Part shown: one piece after another, positions 1 to 9,400 of the stretch
Layout: each line of letters starts with the position of its first letter
Numbering within the stretch: position 1 is the first letter of the stretch
DNA from: an uncultured Bacteroidaceae bacterium
GTDB taxonomy: Bacteria > Bacteroidota > Bacteroidia > Bacteroidales > Bacteroidaceae
NCBI GenBank assembly: GCA_904502235.1
Contig: CAJGDP010000006.1
Coordinates: 11,871-75,870, forward strand
DNA: 64,000 nt
Direction of reading: 5' to 3'
Program-made: the position numbers and the translations under genes
The notes under the pieces: model-generated
Database searches by the model: none
What the model was told of the DNA's origin: nothing
The model's input: only the letters and a program-made list of their open reading frames with translations

Positions 1-969
1 CGAAGGCTTGTTCGGTGCGTACTCCATACCTATTGAAACCTTGTAACGGTCGATGCCCATGTCGTCGTCGCCGAAGAATGTGGATGTTCCCCATTGCTGG
101 AATGTGTAGTCGGCACCGAACTTCCATTGCTTGTCGTAGCAGTATGTGAAACCTCCACCGTATGTGTGGGGCAACTTGAAGCCGTTTGTTATTTTTGTGG
201 TGTCGGTCTGTTCGCTTCCACGATACAGGATTGTCTTTGCGTCGGCGTGCATGCTGTGTCCCAGCGAGTATGTTGCACCAAGTACAAAATCGTGTTTCTT
301 TGCTATTGTGGCGTAATACTGCAGACCGAAATCAACCTTGTAGCTCTTCAGCTTTGCTGAATGGATTTTATAATTGTCATCTTCGCTGTTGGTGAGGTTG
401 TCACTGATTTCGTGGGTTATATCACCGTAGATGTATGCGGCTGTCGCACCCAATGACAATCCTTTGAACGGCTGCCAACCAATTCCTATGTAAGGCTGGT
501 ACAATCCTCCCGTTCCGGCATATGTGTAGGTGTGCTCTTCTGTTGTTCCTTCGTTCGCTGTAGAACTGAATGTGTATCCTACGTTTGAGAATGGAAGAAA
601 ACCTATTGACATTCCCAATCCTTTGCACAGGCGGAACTGCATTGCAATGTAGTCGAAACTTGCATTGAGCGCGTTTGTGCCTTTGCCGTTCTCTTTGAAG
701 TAGACATCCTGGAGTGTGAATCCTGCCTCGAAAAGCATTGTGAGGGTGTCGGCTTGTGAGAACGATGCCGGATTGATGATGTTTATGTAACTGTCGCTTC
801 TCAAACCATAGCCCAAGCCGCCCATCTGACGGTTGATGCCGAGACTCTGGTTTGTGAGTATACCCAAACCGTAGCGTGAATAGGGCGAGTTTGTGCCGTT
901 GTCGGCTTTTGCTCCGACAAATGCGACGAGTATTGTCAAAATTGTAAATATCTGTTTAAAAGCCTTCAT
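1..969 (-). CDS. Outer membrane beta-barrel protein (NSPYSRYG family), 3' end cut by window
   Basis: The gene reads leftward from an ATG at 969 and stays open for 323 codons to the window edge, so its C-terminus is missing. A signal peptide of about 22 residues (MKAFKQIFTILTILVAFVGA) is followed by NSPYSRYGLG, a hallmark of a Bacteroidota family of FadL/OmpP1-like barrels. The rest is rich in alternating aromatic and polar strands with glycines (GLSLGATAAYIYG, FGLQYYATIA), as expected of an outer membrane barrel. It lies 29 bases after the coaX stop on the same strand and is probably co-transcribed. In related genomes this pair is often followed by LPS-transport and chaperone genes (recalled, not visible here). 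The ligand is unknown. Family recognition is good and function is not established. Confidence 0.85.
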   Translation of the reverse strand, partial: MKAFKQIFTILTILVAFVGAKADNGTNSPYSRYGLGILTNQSLGINRQMGGLGYGLRSDSYINIINPASFSQADTLTMLFEAGFTLQDVYFKENGKGTNALNASFDYIAMQFRLCKGLGMSIGFLPFSNVGYTFSSTANEGTTEEHTYTYAGTGGLYQPYIGIGWQPFKGLSLGATAAYIYGDITHEISDNLTNSEDDNYKIHSAKLKSYKVDFGLQYYATIAKKHDFVLGATYSLGHSMHADAKTILYRGSEQTDTTKITNGFKLPHTYGGGFTYCYDKQWKFGADYTFQQWGTSTFFGDDDMGIDRYKVSIGMEYAPNKPS

Positions 970-997
970 ATAAAGAGCTGTTGAATTTCTTGTTTGG

Positions 998-1717
998 TTA
1001 TAAAGTCTCAAGAATTCTGTTCAAGCCTTTGGCGACAAGATTCTTATCTGCAAAGATACAACTTTTTATGCGATTTTTAAGCGTTTTTTCGTCTCCACCC
1101 GTTAAAAAAACCAAAACATCGCCATATTTTTCCTTTATTTCGGTGATATAGCCGTCAATTTCGTGGCAAATGCCTGTTATTACACCGCTTCGGATGGCAG
1201 TTTCGGTGTCGTAGCCAATGGACGGTGTATCTCCCTCTTTTTCAACGAGGGGCAGTCTGCCTGTGTATTCGTGCAATGCCTTAAGGCGCATCTTTACTCC
1301 GGGAGCGATGTTGCCGCCTTTGTATATACCCTGACGGGTTACGAAATCAATGGTTATTGCGCTGCCGGCATCTATTACAAGCATGTTGTTGCCTGGCTTT
1401 TCGCTCCATGCTCCCACGGCTGCCGCTATGCGGTCGCTTCCCAATGTGTGTGGGGTGGCGTATTCTATCTTCAGCGGGGTGGGGGTTGTGTTGTTGAACC
1501 ATATGACGGGGCATCCGACGGCTTGGAACTCGGCTTTCTGCTCCTCGGTGAGGTCTATGACGGTGGAGACAATTATTCGGCTGATGCCGAACTGGTTGTT
1601 CCACTCCGAAACAACGTCGTACGATGCTCCGTTCCGTCGTGTATGCAGCACTATCTGTTCTCCGTTGAAAAGGTAGAACTTTGCGCTGTTGTTGCCTATG
1701 TCTGCTATAAGGTTCAA
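998..1717 (-). CDS. coaX: Type III pantothenate kinase, TTG start
   Basis: It phosphorylates pantothenate with ATP, the first step of coenzyme A synthesis, in the cytosol. Family motifs are visible: the phosphate-binding DIGNNSAKFYLF at the N-terminus, GSDRIAAAVGAW, IDAGSAITIDFV and GGNIAPGVKMRLKAL, then a late TGGDE. An in-frame ATG exists at 1795, but a complete promoter (1741-1771) sits inside that extension, so transcripts would start downstream of it. The extension (MNNIYKAYFDILPL...) also does not resemble the family. I therefore place the start at the TTG at 1717, giving 239 residues, close to the roughly 240-260 usual for CoaX. An ATT one codon upstream is a less likely alternative. 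The next gene on this strand is the barrel protein. Confidence 0.9.
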   Translation of the reverse strand: MNLIADIGNNSAKFYLFNGEQIVLHTRRNGASYDVVSEWNNQFGISRIIVSTVIDLTEEQKAEFQAVGCPVIWFNNTTPTPLKIEYATPHTLGSDRIAAAVGAWSEKPGNNMLVIDAGSAITIDFVTRQGIYKGGNIAPGVKMRLKALHEYTGRLPLVEKEGDTPSIGYDTETAIRSGVITGICHEIDGYITEIKEKYGDVLVFLTGGDEKTLKNRIKSCIFADKNLVAKGLNRILETL

Positions 1718-1740
1718 AATGCTGTATTTATTTCCGACTG

Positions 1741-1771
1741 CAAAGATACTGCTAAGCGGTAAAATATCAAA
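1741..1771 (-). promoter_or_regulatory. Promoter of coaX
   Basis: On the minus strand TTTG (1768-1771) is followed after exactly 19 bases by TATCTTTG (1741-1748). This matches the Bacteroides -33 TTTG and -7 TAnnTTTG consensus at all specified bases. Transcription would begin near 1735, leaving a leader of about 20 bases before the TTG start. Confidence 0.75.
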
Positions 1772-1884
1772 GTAAGCCTTGTAAATATTGTTCATTTACG
1801 GAATCTTTGGGGTAAAGCTCAAGGTTTACCGCACTCGCTTTGAAAAATATTGAAGTAAACTTCATATTTCTCGCTCGTTAGCAG

Positions 1885-1892
1885 TATCTTTG
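1885..1892 (+). promoter_or_regulatory. Putative -7 element for the DUF4105 gene
   Basis: TATCTTTG matches TAnnTTTG and lies 18 bases before the ATG at 1910. No good TTTG is found at the -33 position, so the promoter is supported by the -7 box and its position only. Confidence 0.45.
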
Positions 1893-1909
1893 CAAAAGAA
1901 TTGGTAAGT

Positions 1910-3079
1910 ATGAAAAGAGTAAATATAATTGTTTTAGGTCTGCTGTTCTCTTTGTCTATGATGGCAGGCACTCCAAAGTTCAGTGTCCTGACCTGTTATC
2001 CCGGCGATGAGGCTTATTCGCTCTACGGGCATACGGGGTTGAGATATTGTGATGAGGAGAAGGGGCTTGATATTGTATTCAACTACGGATATTTCGATTT
2101 TGACGCGCCTCATTTCATCTGGCGTTTTGTCCGTGGTGAAACGGATTATATGGTCGGCGCTGTGTCGTATGATGTGTTCTGCAGAGAGTACATGAATCGT
2201 GGTTCGCTTATTGTGGGTGATGTGCTTGAACTGACTCCTGAACAGGAAAATGAACTTTTTGAATTGCTCAGGGAGAACTGCCGTCCCGAGAACAGGGTGT
2301 ACCGATACAACTATTTCTATAACAATTGCACCACTAAGATTCGCGATTTGGTGGAACGTGTTACAGGAGGTGTGGAGTATGATGCCGCTCCCGGCTATGC
2401 CACTTTCCGCGATGCCTTGAATGCTCTGCTCGAAAATCATCCTTGGTATGCTTTCGGAATCAATCTGATGCTCGGTGCCGATATCGACCGCCCTGCGTCT
2501 GTCCGTGATTTGCAGTTCGTCCCTATGAATTACATGGAGAATTTGAGCAAGGCTTATGTTACCGGTGAAAATGGTGAAAGAGACCGGTTGTCGACCGTCC
2601 GCAATATGACAATCCCCGAAACAGAAGACTCACCTGCGGTTCACAGCAATTTTACGCCGTTCAATGTGGCTCTGTTGCTGTTGCTTGCCACTTTTGTGGT
2701 GATGCTTTGCGAGGTACGCAAGAAAAAGAGTTTTTGGGCTTTTGATGTGTTGATTATGTCAATGCAGGGATTGGCCGGTTGTGTGTTGCTCTTTATGGCT
2801 CTGTTCTCACAGCACCCGGCGGTGGGCAACAACTGGTTGCTCATTCTGCTGAATCCTTTGGCTTTGGTGCTTATGCCTGTGTATGTATGTCGCATGAGAA
2901 AACGCAGATCCATGTCTGTCGCTTGGGTGCAGGTGGCTATGGTGGTGGCCTTCTTGGTGTCGGCTGCATGTGGGGTGCAGGTGTATCCGTTGCCTGTTTA
3001 TTTCTGCGCTGTTGCTTTGATGGTGCGTTCGTTGTTCTTGATTTATAAGGAAAATATATGCGAATTAAGTCGTTTTTGA
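1910..3079 (+). CDS. DUF4105 (Lnb-type N-terminal domain) envelope protein with C-terminal membrane helices
   Basis: The ATG at 1910 gives 389 residues beginning with a signal peptide or signal anchor (MKRVNIIVLGLLFSLSMMAG). The mature N-terminal half carries DUF4105 features: CYPGDEAYSLYGHTGLR, FNYGYFDF, and YRYNYFYNNCTTKIRDLV with a conserved Asn-Asn-Cys-Thr. This domain is related to the periplasmic domain of lacto-N-biosidase Lnb and has a papain/NlpC-like look with Cys and His residues, but its biochemical role is unproven. From about residue 245 there are four or more hydrophobic segments (for example FNVALLLLLATFVVML), so it is probably held in the inner membrane with the first domain in the periplasm. 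It overlaps the next gene by 22 bases, implying translational coupling. An in-frame TTG at 1901 is a weaker start. Confidence 0.85.
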   Translation: MKRVNIIVLGLLFSLSMMAGTPKFSVLTCYPGDEAYSLYGHTGLRYCDEEKGLDIVFNYGYFDFDAPHFIWRFVRGETDYMVGAVSYDVFCREYMNRGSLIVGDVLELTPEQENELFELLRENCRPENRVYRYNYFYNNCTTKIRDLVERVTGGVEYDAAPGYATFRDALNALLENHPWYAFGINLMLGADIDRPASVRDLQFVPMNYMENLSKAYVTGENGERDRLSTVRNMTIPETEDSPAVHSNFTPFNVALLLLLATFVVMLCEVRKKKSFWAFDVLIMSMQGLAGCVLLFMALFSQHPAVGNNWLLILLNPLALVLMPVYVCRMRKRRSMSVAWVQVAMVVAFLVSAACGVQVYPLPVYFCAVALMVRSLFLIYKENICELSRF

Positions 3080-4599
3080 TAGCTTTGCTGTGTCTGCCGG
3101 CTTTGGTATGGGCGCAGGAAAGGATAAACTCTCCCAAACTATATCTGAATATTGTCGTCGACCAGTTGCGTACCGACTTTCTGTATGAGTTCTCGGGCTT
3201 GTATGGCGAGGGCGGTTTCAAGCGTCTGCTTGCCGAGGGACGTGTGTATCCCAATTCTTACTATGCTTTTGAGAATGTGGACAGGGCTTCGGCTGTGGCT
3301 ACGTTGGCTACAGGTACGAATCCTTATGTGAACGGTATTGTGGGTGAGCGTTGGTTCGACCGCAGTACTCTGCGTGCGGTAAGCAGTGTGGAGGATAAAA
3401 AATACAAGGGATTGTATTCTATTTCGCCATACGCCCCCACAAGGCTGAAGGCTATAACCATAACCGATGAGATGAAGCGTGCTTCGCGCGGCAAGGCTTT
3501 TGTATGTTCCATTGCTCCCGATGAGGATGCGGCTGTGATAGCCGGCGGTCATGCAGCCGATGTCGCCCTGTGGAAGAACAATTCGGCAGGTTTCTGGAGC
3601 AGTTCGAGCTATTATGGTGTGTTCCCCGAATGGGCCGCTGCAATGAACAAGGTGGTGCAGGGACGTTCGGCAAAGTGGAAACCGTTGTACGACGTGGAGA
3701 GATACAATAATTTCGGCGATGATGCTCCAAAGGCTTTCGGTTATGCTTTCGATGGCAAGAACAAGGTAAAGCAGTACAAGACCACTGCCTGTATAAACGA
3801 TGAGGTTGCCGAGATGGCCATGGCTTTCCTTAAAGAAGGCGTTGTGGGCGGTGATGATATTGCCGACTGTCTGTCGCTTACATTCTATGCGGGAAATATC
3901 GATGGTAATCCTATGGAACACCGTCCTATGGAGGTGCAGGATATATATGCACGTCTCGACGGTACTCTGTCGGCTCTCTTTGCACAGGTGGACAGCATTG
4001 TGGGTATGGAGAATGTTGTGGTGTCGCTCTCGTCAACTGGATATGTTATGGTGAGCAGCGACGACGGTGCGGAATATCGTCTGCCTTCGGGTACAATATT
4101 CATGGAGAGGGTGCAGGCACTGCTGAACGTATATCTTGGTGCCATATTCGGCAAGGGGGAGTATATAGAAGGCGTATTCGGCTCGCAGCTATACTTTGAC
4201 AATGCTCTTATCGAAAACATGAAAATCGACAAGATTGACCTTGTGTCGCGTTCAATAGAGTTCCTCAAGTCGCTCGATGGTGTGGAGGATGTATTCAGTA
4301 TATACCATCTTGGCGGTACGCTGAGCCCGGAACTCCAATATGTGAAGAACGGATATAACCAGGCATGCTCGGGTGATGTGTGGCTACGTCTGATGCCGGG
4401 CTGGAAGGTTGCAGGCAGTTCACTGACGCTAACAAACGAGGTGTATCGTACTCCGGTAATGTTCCCGATAATCATTCATGGAGCAGGAATAGAACATGAT
4501 GTGGTGGAGGGGATGACTCCTGCCAATATTCTTGCGGCAGAGATGGCGCGTCTGTTGCACATCCGCCGTCCTAACGATAATTGCCTCAGGATTTTTTAA
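3058..4599 (+). CDS. Alkaline-phosphatase-superfamily (PafA-like) protein with degenerate metal site
   Basis: A signal peptide (MRIKSFLIALLCLPALVWA) precedes a fold recognisable as type I phosphodiesterase/alkaline phosphatase: LNIVVDQLRTDFL near residue 35, ATGTNPYVNGIVGERWFD near residues 83-100, EVQDIYARLD, and a C-terminal IIIHGAGI. In active PafA-type enzymes the zinc ligands lie in TDYVGH-, SDHG- and GTxHG-like motifs and the nucleophile is a Thr before the TG. Here these positions read AGNIDGN (Asn280, Asn284), SSTG (Ser326, Thr327), SSL (Leu456) and DRASA (76-79). Only the first Asp (35) is kept. The protein is therefore probably not a classical metal-dependent phosphatase and may be a binding or scaffold protein. 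The motif alignment is from memory. Its start lies inside the DUF4105 gene, so the two are likely made together. Confidence 0.85.
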   Translation: MRIKSFLIALLCLPALVWAQERINSPKLYLNIVVDQLRTDFLYEFSGLYGEGGFKRLLAEGRVYPNSYYAFENVDRASAVATLATGTNPYVNGIVGERWFDRSTLRAVSSVEDKKYKGLYSISPYAPTRLKAITITDEMKRASRGKAFVCSIAPDEDAAVIAGGHAADVALWKNNSAGFWSSSSYYGVFPEWAAAMNKVVQGRSAKWKPLYDVERYNNFGDDAPKAFGYAFDGKNKVKQYKTTACINDEVAEMAMAFLKEGVVGGDDIADCLSLTFYAGNIDGNPMEHRPMEVQDIYARLDGTLSALFAQVDSIVGMENVVVSLSSTGYVMVSSDDGAEYRLPSGTIFMERVQALLNVYLGAIFGKGEYIEGVFGSQLYFDNALIENMKIDKIDLVSRSIEFLKSLDGVEDVFSIYHLGGTLSPELQYVKNGYNQACSGDVWLRLMPGWKVAGSSLTLTNEVYRTPVMFPIIIHGAGIEHDVVEGMTPANILAAEMARLLHIRRPNDNCLRIF

Positions 4600-4689
4600 A
4601 CTTCTAATGCAAAATATTCAAATCGCCGCTCTTCCTAAAGAAGGGTGGTGAGTTTTTATTAATTTTTAAAATTCAAAACATATAGAGAA

Positions 4690-6042
4690 ATGAGAGAGAA
4701 TCTTACTGATTTTATACAATGGTTCTGCGATTTGCTTTGGGGGTGGCCTATGGTCATAGCCCTGCTTGGTACTCACCTTTTTCTTACAATCCGTCTGAAA
4801 TTTCCGCAAAGGAAACTTCTTAAGGCTATCCGCCTGTCGGTTACTCCCGACAAGAGTGCAAAGGGTGATGTGAGCCAGTTCGGTGCTTTGGCAACTGCGC
4901 TTGCCGCTACTATCGGTACAGGAAATATCATTGGTGTGGGTACTGCCATAACTTTGGGTGGTCCGGGTGCTGTGTTCTGGTGCTGGCTTACAGGTGTGCT
5001 TGGTGTAGCAACAAAGTATGCCGAGGCGCTGCTTGCCGTAAAATATCGCCAGCGTACGTCCGAAGGAAAAATGCTCGGTGGTCCTATGTATGCTCTGGAG
5101 AAGGGAATGGGAATGAAATGGCTTGCCGTTCTGTTCTGTATCTTCACGGTGGTTGCCTCCTTTGGTATAGGCAACATGGTACAGAGTAATGCTATTTCGT
5201 TGTTGTGTTACGAATCGTATGGTATTCCACATATGTGGTCGGGAATGGCTATTGCCTTGTGTGCCGCATTGGTGGTGCTCTTTGGCGTAAAGGGTATTGC
5301 CAGAGTGTGTACCACATTCGTGCCCTTGATGGCAATACTCTACATCCTGGGCTGTGTATATATCCTTTTTGTTAACGGGACTTTTGTGTGGGAGGCTTTG
5401 AAACTGATTCTTGAATCGGCTTTTGACCCGAAGGCTGCCGGTGGTGGTTTTGTGGGCGGTACAATAATTATGACTGCGCGTTATGGTATTGCGCGCGGAC
5501 TCTTCAGTAATGAGAGCGGTATGGGTTCGGCTCCGATAGTTGCCGCGGCTGCGCAGACACGCAATCCGGTGCGTCAGGCACTGGTGTCGTCAACCGGTAC
5601 ATTCTGGGATACTGTAGTCATCTGCGCTCTCACCGGTCTGGTGCTCGTGTCGAGTATTCTTGCATATCCCGATATAACATATAGCGACGGTGCTATACTC
5701 AGCAAGGAGGCTTTTGACAAGATTCCTTATATAGGTGCTCCTTTGCTTACCTTCGGTATCATTACTTTTGCTTTCTCTACAATACTCGGCTGGTGCTATT
5801 ATGGCGAGAGAGCCATGGAGTATCTAAAAGGTAAAAAATGGATGCTCGTTTACAGGGGTATATTCATTGTGGCTGTGTTCGTGGGTGCTGTTGTGAATCT
5901 GGCTGTTGTGTGGAACCTTGCCGATATAGCGAATGCGCTGATGGCAATCCCCAATATTATATCGCTGATATTCCTCTCGGGAATAATTGCACGGGAAACA
6001 AAGAAATATCTTTGGGAAGACAGATTGGACGATGTGGAATAA
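4690..6042 (+). CDS. Sodium:alanine/glycine symporter family (AGCS) transporter
   Basis: This inner membrane protein of 450 residues has about ten hydrophobic helices and would bring small neutral amino acids in with sodium. Family signatures are clear: the N-terminal GWPMVIALLGTHLFLTIRL, then FGALATALAATIGTGNIIGV with the conserved GTGNI stretch, GGPGAVFWCWLTGVLGVATK, GGPMYALEKGMGMKWLA and the late GLFSNESGMGSAPIVAAAA. Length is normal for AGCS proteins (about 450). The ATG at 4690 is the only sensible start. It is separated from the upstream gene by about 90 bases and followed by a strong terminator, so it is probably a single-gene unit. The exact substrate (alanine, glycine or other) cannot be read from the sequence. 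Confidence 0.93.
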   Translation: MRENLTDFIQWFCDLLWGWPMVIALLGTHLFLTIRLKFPQRKLLKAIRLSVTPDKSAKGDVSQFGALATALAATIGTGNIIGVGTAITLGGPGAVFWCWLTGVLGVATKYAEALLAVKYRQRTSEGKMLGGPMYALEKGMGMKWLAVLFCIFTVVASFGIGNMVQSNAISLLCYESYGIPHMWSGMAIALCAALVVLFGVKGIARVCTTFVPLMAILYILGCVYILFVNGTFVWEALKLILESAFDPKAAGGGFVGGTIIMTARYGIARGLFSNESGMGSAPIVAAAAQTRNPVRQALVSSTGTFWDTVVICALTGLVLVSSILAYPDITYSDGAILSKEAFDKIPYIGAPLLTFGIITFAFSTILGWCYYGERAMEYLKGKKWMLVYRGIFIVAVFVGAVVNLAVVWNLADIANALMAIPNIISLIFLSGIIARETKKYLWEDRLDDVE

Positions 6043-6082
6043 AAAAACTCGCAAGGTTTCAAATACCTTGCGAGTTTTTTTT
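6041..6082. terminator. Bidirectional intrinsic terminator
   Basis: An 11-base perfect stem, ACTCGCAAGGT (6047-6057) and ACCTTGCGAGT (6065-6075), is flanked by seven A on the left and seven or more T on the right. It can stop the rightward symporter gene and the leftward RND operon, which converge here. Confidence 0.9.
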
Positions 6083-6095
6083 GTGTCTATGCAAA

Positions 6096-6389
6096 TCAAT
6101 AATATTTTTCGATATCCCAAACGAAGGCTCTGAGTCCCAACATCTGGGCATTCTCATCAATCTTTTTCAATGCTGCCAGCAAGGAATCAACGATTTTGTC
6201 GTCGACCATTGTGATTATGCCTGAATTCATTGATGCCCATGCGTGTGTTCCGTAGTGAGGTTCACCGGTGTTGCTGCCACGTCCTTGCATCTGTTCTATG
6301 AATGAGAAACCACGGCAATTCAAACGGTCGAGTGCTGAAAGCACCGACTCTTTGTGTGCTTGGTCAAAAGCTATAAATACTCCTTTCAT
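6096..6389 (-). CDS. PII/CutA-like small cytosolic protein downstream of an RND pump
   Basis: This 97-residue soluble protein begins MKGVFIAFDQAHKESVLSAL and contains GFSFIEQMQGRGSNTGEPHYG and SGIITMVDDKIVDSLLAALKK. The pattern beta - alpha - beta - loop - beta - alpha - beta resembles the PII/CutA ferredoxin-like trimer fold, and similar proteins are linked to RND efflux genes in Bacteroidota and in DUF3240-type metal systems. It is the last gene of the TetR-TolC-MFP-RND operon, 22 bases after the pump gene. A role in sensing a ligand for, or regulating, the pump is an inference from context. No PII uridylylation motif is evident. Fold assignment is moderate. Confidence 0.65.
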   Translation of the reverse strand: MKGVFIAFDQAHKESVLSALDRLNCRGFSFIEQMQGRGSNTGEPHYGTHAWASMNSGIITMVDDKIVDSLLAALKKIDENAQMLGLRAFVWDIEKYY

Positions 6390-6411
6390 AATATATATGC
6401 GTTCTTTGTTT

Positions 6412-9400
6412 TTACTTCTTTGCGTTGATTAGCATCTCTTCGTTCTTGTGCTCGTTCCAGTAAGCCTCAAGCTCGCGCTGCTTCCTGAGCTGCTTGCGAC
6501 GGCGCTTGATACCGTTCTTACCGAATATGCAGTACATAACCGGGGTATATGTAAGTGTCATCACGGTAGATACTGTCAGACCACCGATAACTGCAATACC
6601 CAATGGACGCCACATCTCGGCACCGACACCCTGGCTCACTGCCAATGGTACCATACCAAGGATTGTGGTAAGGGTTGTCATAAGGATAGGACGCAGACGG
6701 CTACGTGCTGCACGTACTGTGGCTGGGATGATACCCAATCCGCGGTCGCGGAGCAACATGGTGTAGTCGATGAGCACGATACCGTTCTTAACCACAATAC
6801 CGATAAGCATGATTGCACCAAGTATTGACATGATGTTCATTGTTGTACCGGTGATGTAGAGTGCCAACAACACACCGCTGAGAGCAAACGGTACAGAGAA
6901 CATGATGATGAACGGATAGGTGAGCGACTCGAACTGTGCTGCCATCACGATGAATACAAGTACGATAATCAGTATTGCCAATACACCCATGTCGGCATTC
7001 GATTCCATCTGGTCTTCGTATGAACCGGCAATCTGTATAGAATAGCCTGCAGGTATCTCCATCTGGTCGATTTCTTTAAGTGCAAAGGCTACACCGTCGC
7101 TGAGTGCGGCACCTGCTGCCATAACGGCGTCAACGGTAACGATACGTGAACGGTCCTTGCGCTCGATTGTAGGAGGAGTCTCGCGCTGTACAACGCGTCC
7201 AACCTCTTTGAGACGTACAGGAGCACCGGTGCTTGAATAGAGTACAATGTTCTCTATGTCGGCGATGCTTGTACGGTAGTCGGGCTCATAACGTACCTTT
7301 ACGTCGTACTCGTCACCATCCTCACGGAAGTATGTTGCCAAAGCACCATTGTATCTGTTGCGCATGAATGTGGCCGCTGTGCTCAGGTTCAGACCGTGCA
7401 TAGCCAACTTCTCGCGGTCGAATTCAACCTGATATTCAGGCTGGTAGTCGCTACGGCTGATATTTATCTGTGAGATAAGCTCTGTGTTGTTGCTGAGTCT
7501 TCCCTTAAGTTCCTGTGCAAGTTTGTCGGTGATGCTGAAGTCGTGTCCGTAGATTTCGAACGAAGCCTTGCTCTCGCCACCCAAACCACCGTTTCCGCCA
7601 AGGGTTACTCGGCTACGTGCAATTTCGGGCAACTCTCTTATGTCGGCACGCATTTCGTCGCAGATTACGTTCAGTTTCTTCTCACGGTCTGTACTTGGAA
7701 CAAAGCGTATGTTGAAGCTGATAATGTGTGAACCGTTGTCGCTCATCGATGCAAAAACGTTTTCGTCATCGGCCTGACCTACGCGGAAGTTGCAGACAAC
7801 CAATTCTTCCTTATAGCGTTCAGTCCATTTCTCGGTCAGTTTCATAGCAACCTCTTCTGCTTTTTCCACGCGTGTGCCAATAGGCAATTCAAGTGTGGCT
7901 GTGGCTGAACCGCTGTCCTGTGAAGGGAAGAATTCGCTCTTTATTCTGGGGAATGTAAGCAAACTTGCAAAGAAGATACCAAAACAGATAGCCAACACTG
8001 TCCAACGATGACGTACTGCCCAGTTGATGCGCTTTGCATACCAGTTGTCGAGTTTGTCAAGTCCCTTGCCTATCGGGGTGTAGAACAGCTTGAAGAACTT
8101 GCTCTGTTTCTTCTGTAGTTTCAGCATGCGTGAACACATCATAGGGATAAGTGTCAATGCCGCAGTTGTTGATACAACCATGATGATACACATCATCCAA
8201 CCCAACTGCTTGAACAATACACCTGCCATACCGTTAATCATTGTAAGTGGGAAGAATACGGCAAGCATTGTGAGTGTAGATGCAATTACTGATACGGCAA
8301 CCTCGTTGGTACCATGTACTGCAGCACTCTTGGGGTTAGAACCACGTTCAATGTGTGTGGTTACGTTCTCAAGTACCACAATGGCGTCGTCCACAACGTT
8401 ACCGATTGCAATACTCAAGCACGACAATGAAATAACGTTGATTGAACCGTCTGAAATAAGCAGATATATGAACGATGCAATAAGTGAGAACGGAATGGTG
8501 ATACCGATAATCACTGTTGCTCTCCAACGTCCAAGGAAGATGAATACAATGAGCATCACGAACAGAAGTGCGTAACCTATGGTCTCACCCAAGGCACTGA
8601 TAGTCTGTTTGATGTTGTCGGATGTATCGCTGATCAAGCCAATCTCGATGTCCGAAGGAAGGCGTTTCTGCAGCTCTGGCAATTTCTCGCGCACTGCGTT
8701 GGCGATGTTCACCGAGTTACCGCCTGACTGCTTCTGGATAATGATCATAGCACCCTGCTGTCCGTCGGTATATGCCTTCTGGGCACGCTCCTCGGTTCCG
8801 TCGACAATGCGTGCAACATCCTTAAGGTAGATATTTGCACCATTGTATGAACCTACAACAATGTTCTGCATCTCCTGTGGTGAAGTGAACTCACCCTCTA
8901 CACGCAAAGGATATGTGTTGTTACCGATGTCAAAGTTACCACCGGGTACGTTGCGGTTCTCTGCTCCAATCTTTGAACTTACTGTTTCGATGGTTATGTT
9001 GTATGCCTCCATCTTGTCAGGGTTCATATATACGTTGATTTCGCGTTTTGGAGCACCGGCGATTGATACTGTACCTACACCGTCGATACGTGCAAGCGGA
9101 TTGGCAATGTTCTCGTCGAGAATCTTATAAAGAGCCGGCAGACTCTCCTTTGCCTTTACCGAGAGCATCATGATAGGCATCATATCAGACGAGAACTTGA
9201 ATATGATGGGGTTACCAGCATCATCGGGTAGTGCAGATGTTACCATATTCAGTTTGTCGCGTACGTCGTTTGTAAGGTCGTCGATATCGTAACCATATTC
9301 AAACTGAAGTGTTATCAATGATATGTTCTCGCGCGACTTTGATGTAATGTGCTTGAGGTGTTCCACTGAGTTCAGGGTGTTTTCAAGCGGACGTGACACG

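Noticed and set aside
1163..1762. Plus-strand frame opposite coaX
   Set aside because: The minus strand encodes an intact CoaX with all motifs, and the plus frame has no recognisable features.
3058..4599. Calling the phosphatase-fold gene a pseudogene
   Set aside because: The frame is intact, has a good signal peptide and translational coupling, and the losses are restricted to active-site positions, which fits a non-catalytic protein better than decay.
4600..4689. Terminator or promoter between the phosphatase-like gene and the symporter gene
   Set aside because: The CTCTTC/GAAGGG pairing is weak and no TAnnTTTG box is found, so nothing was called.
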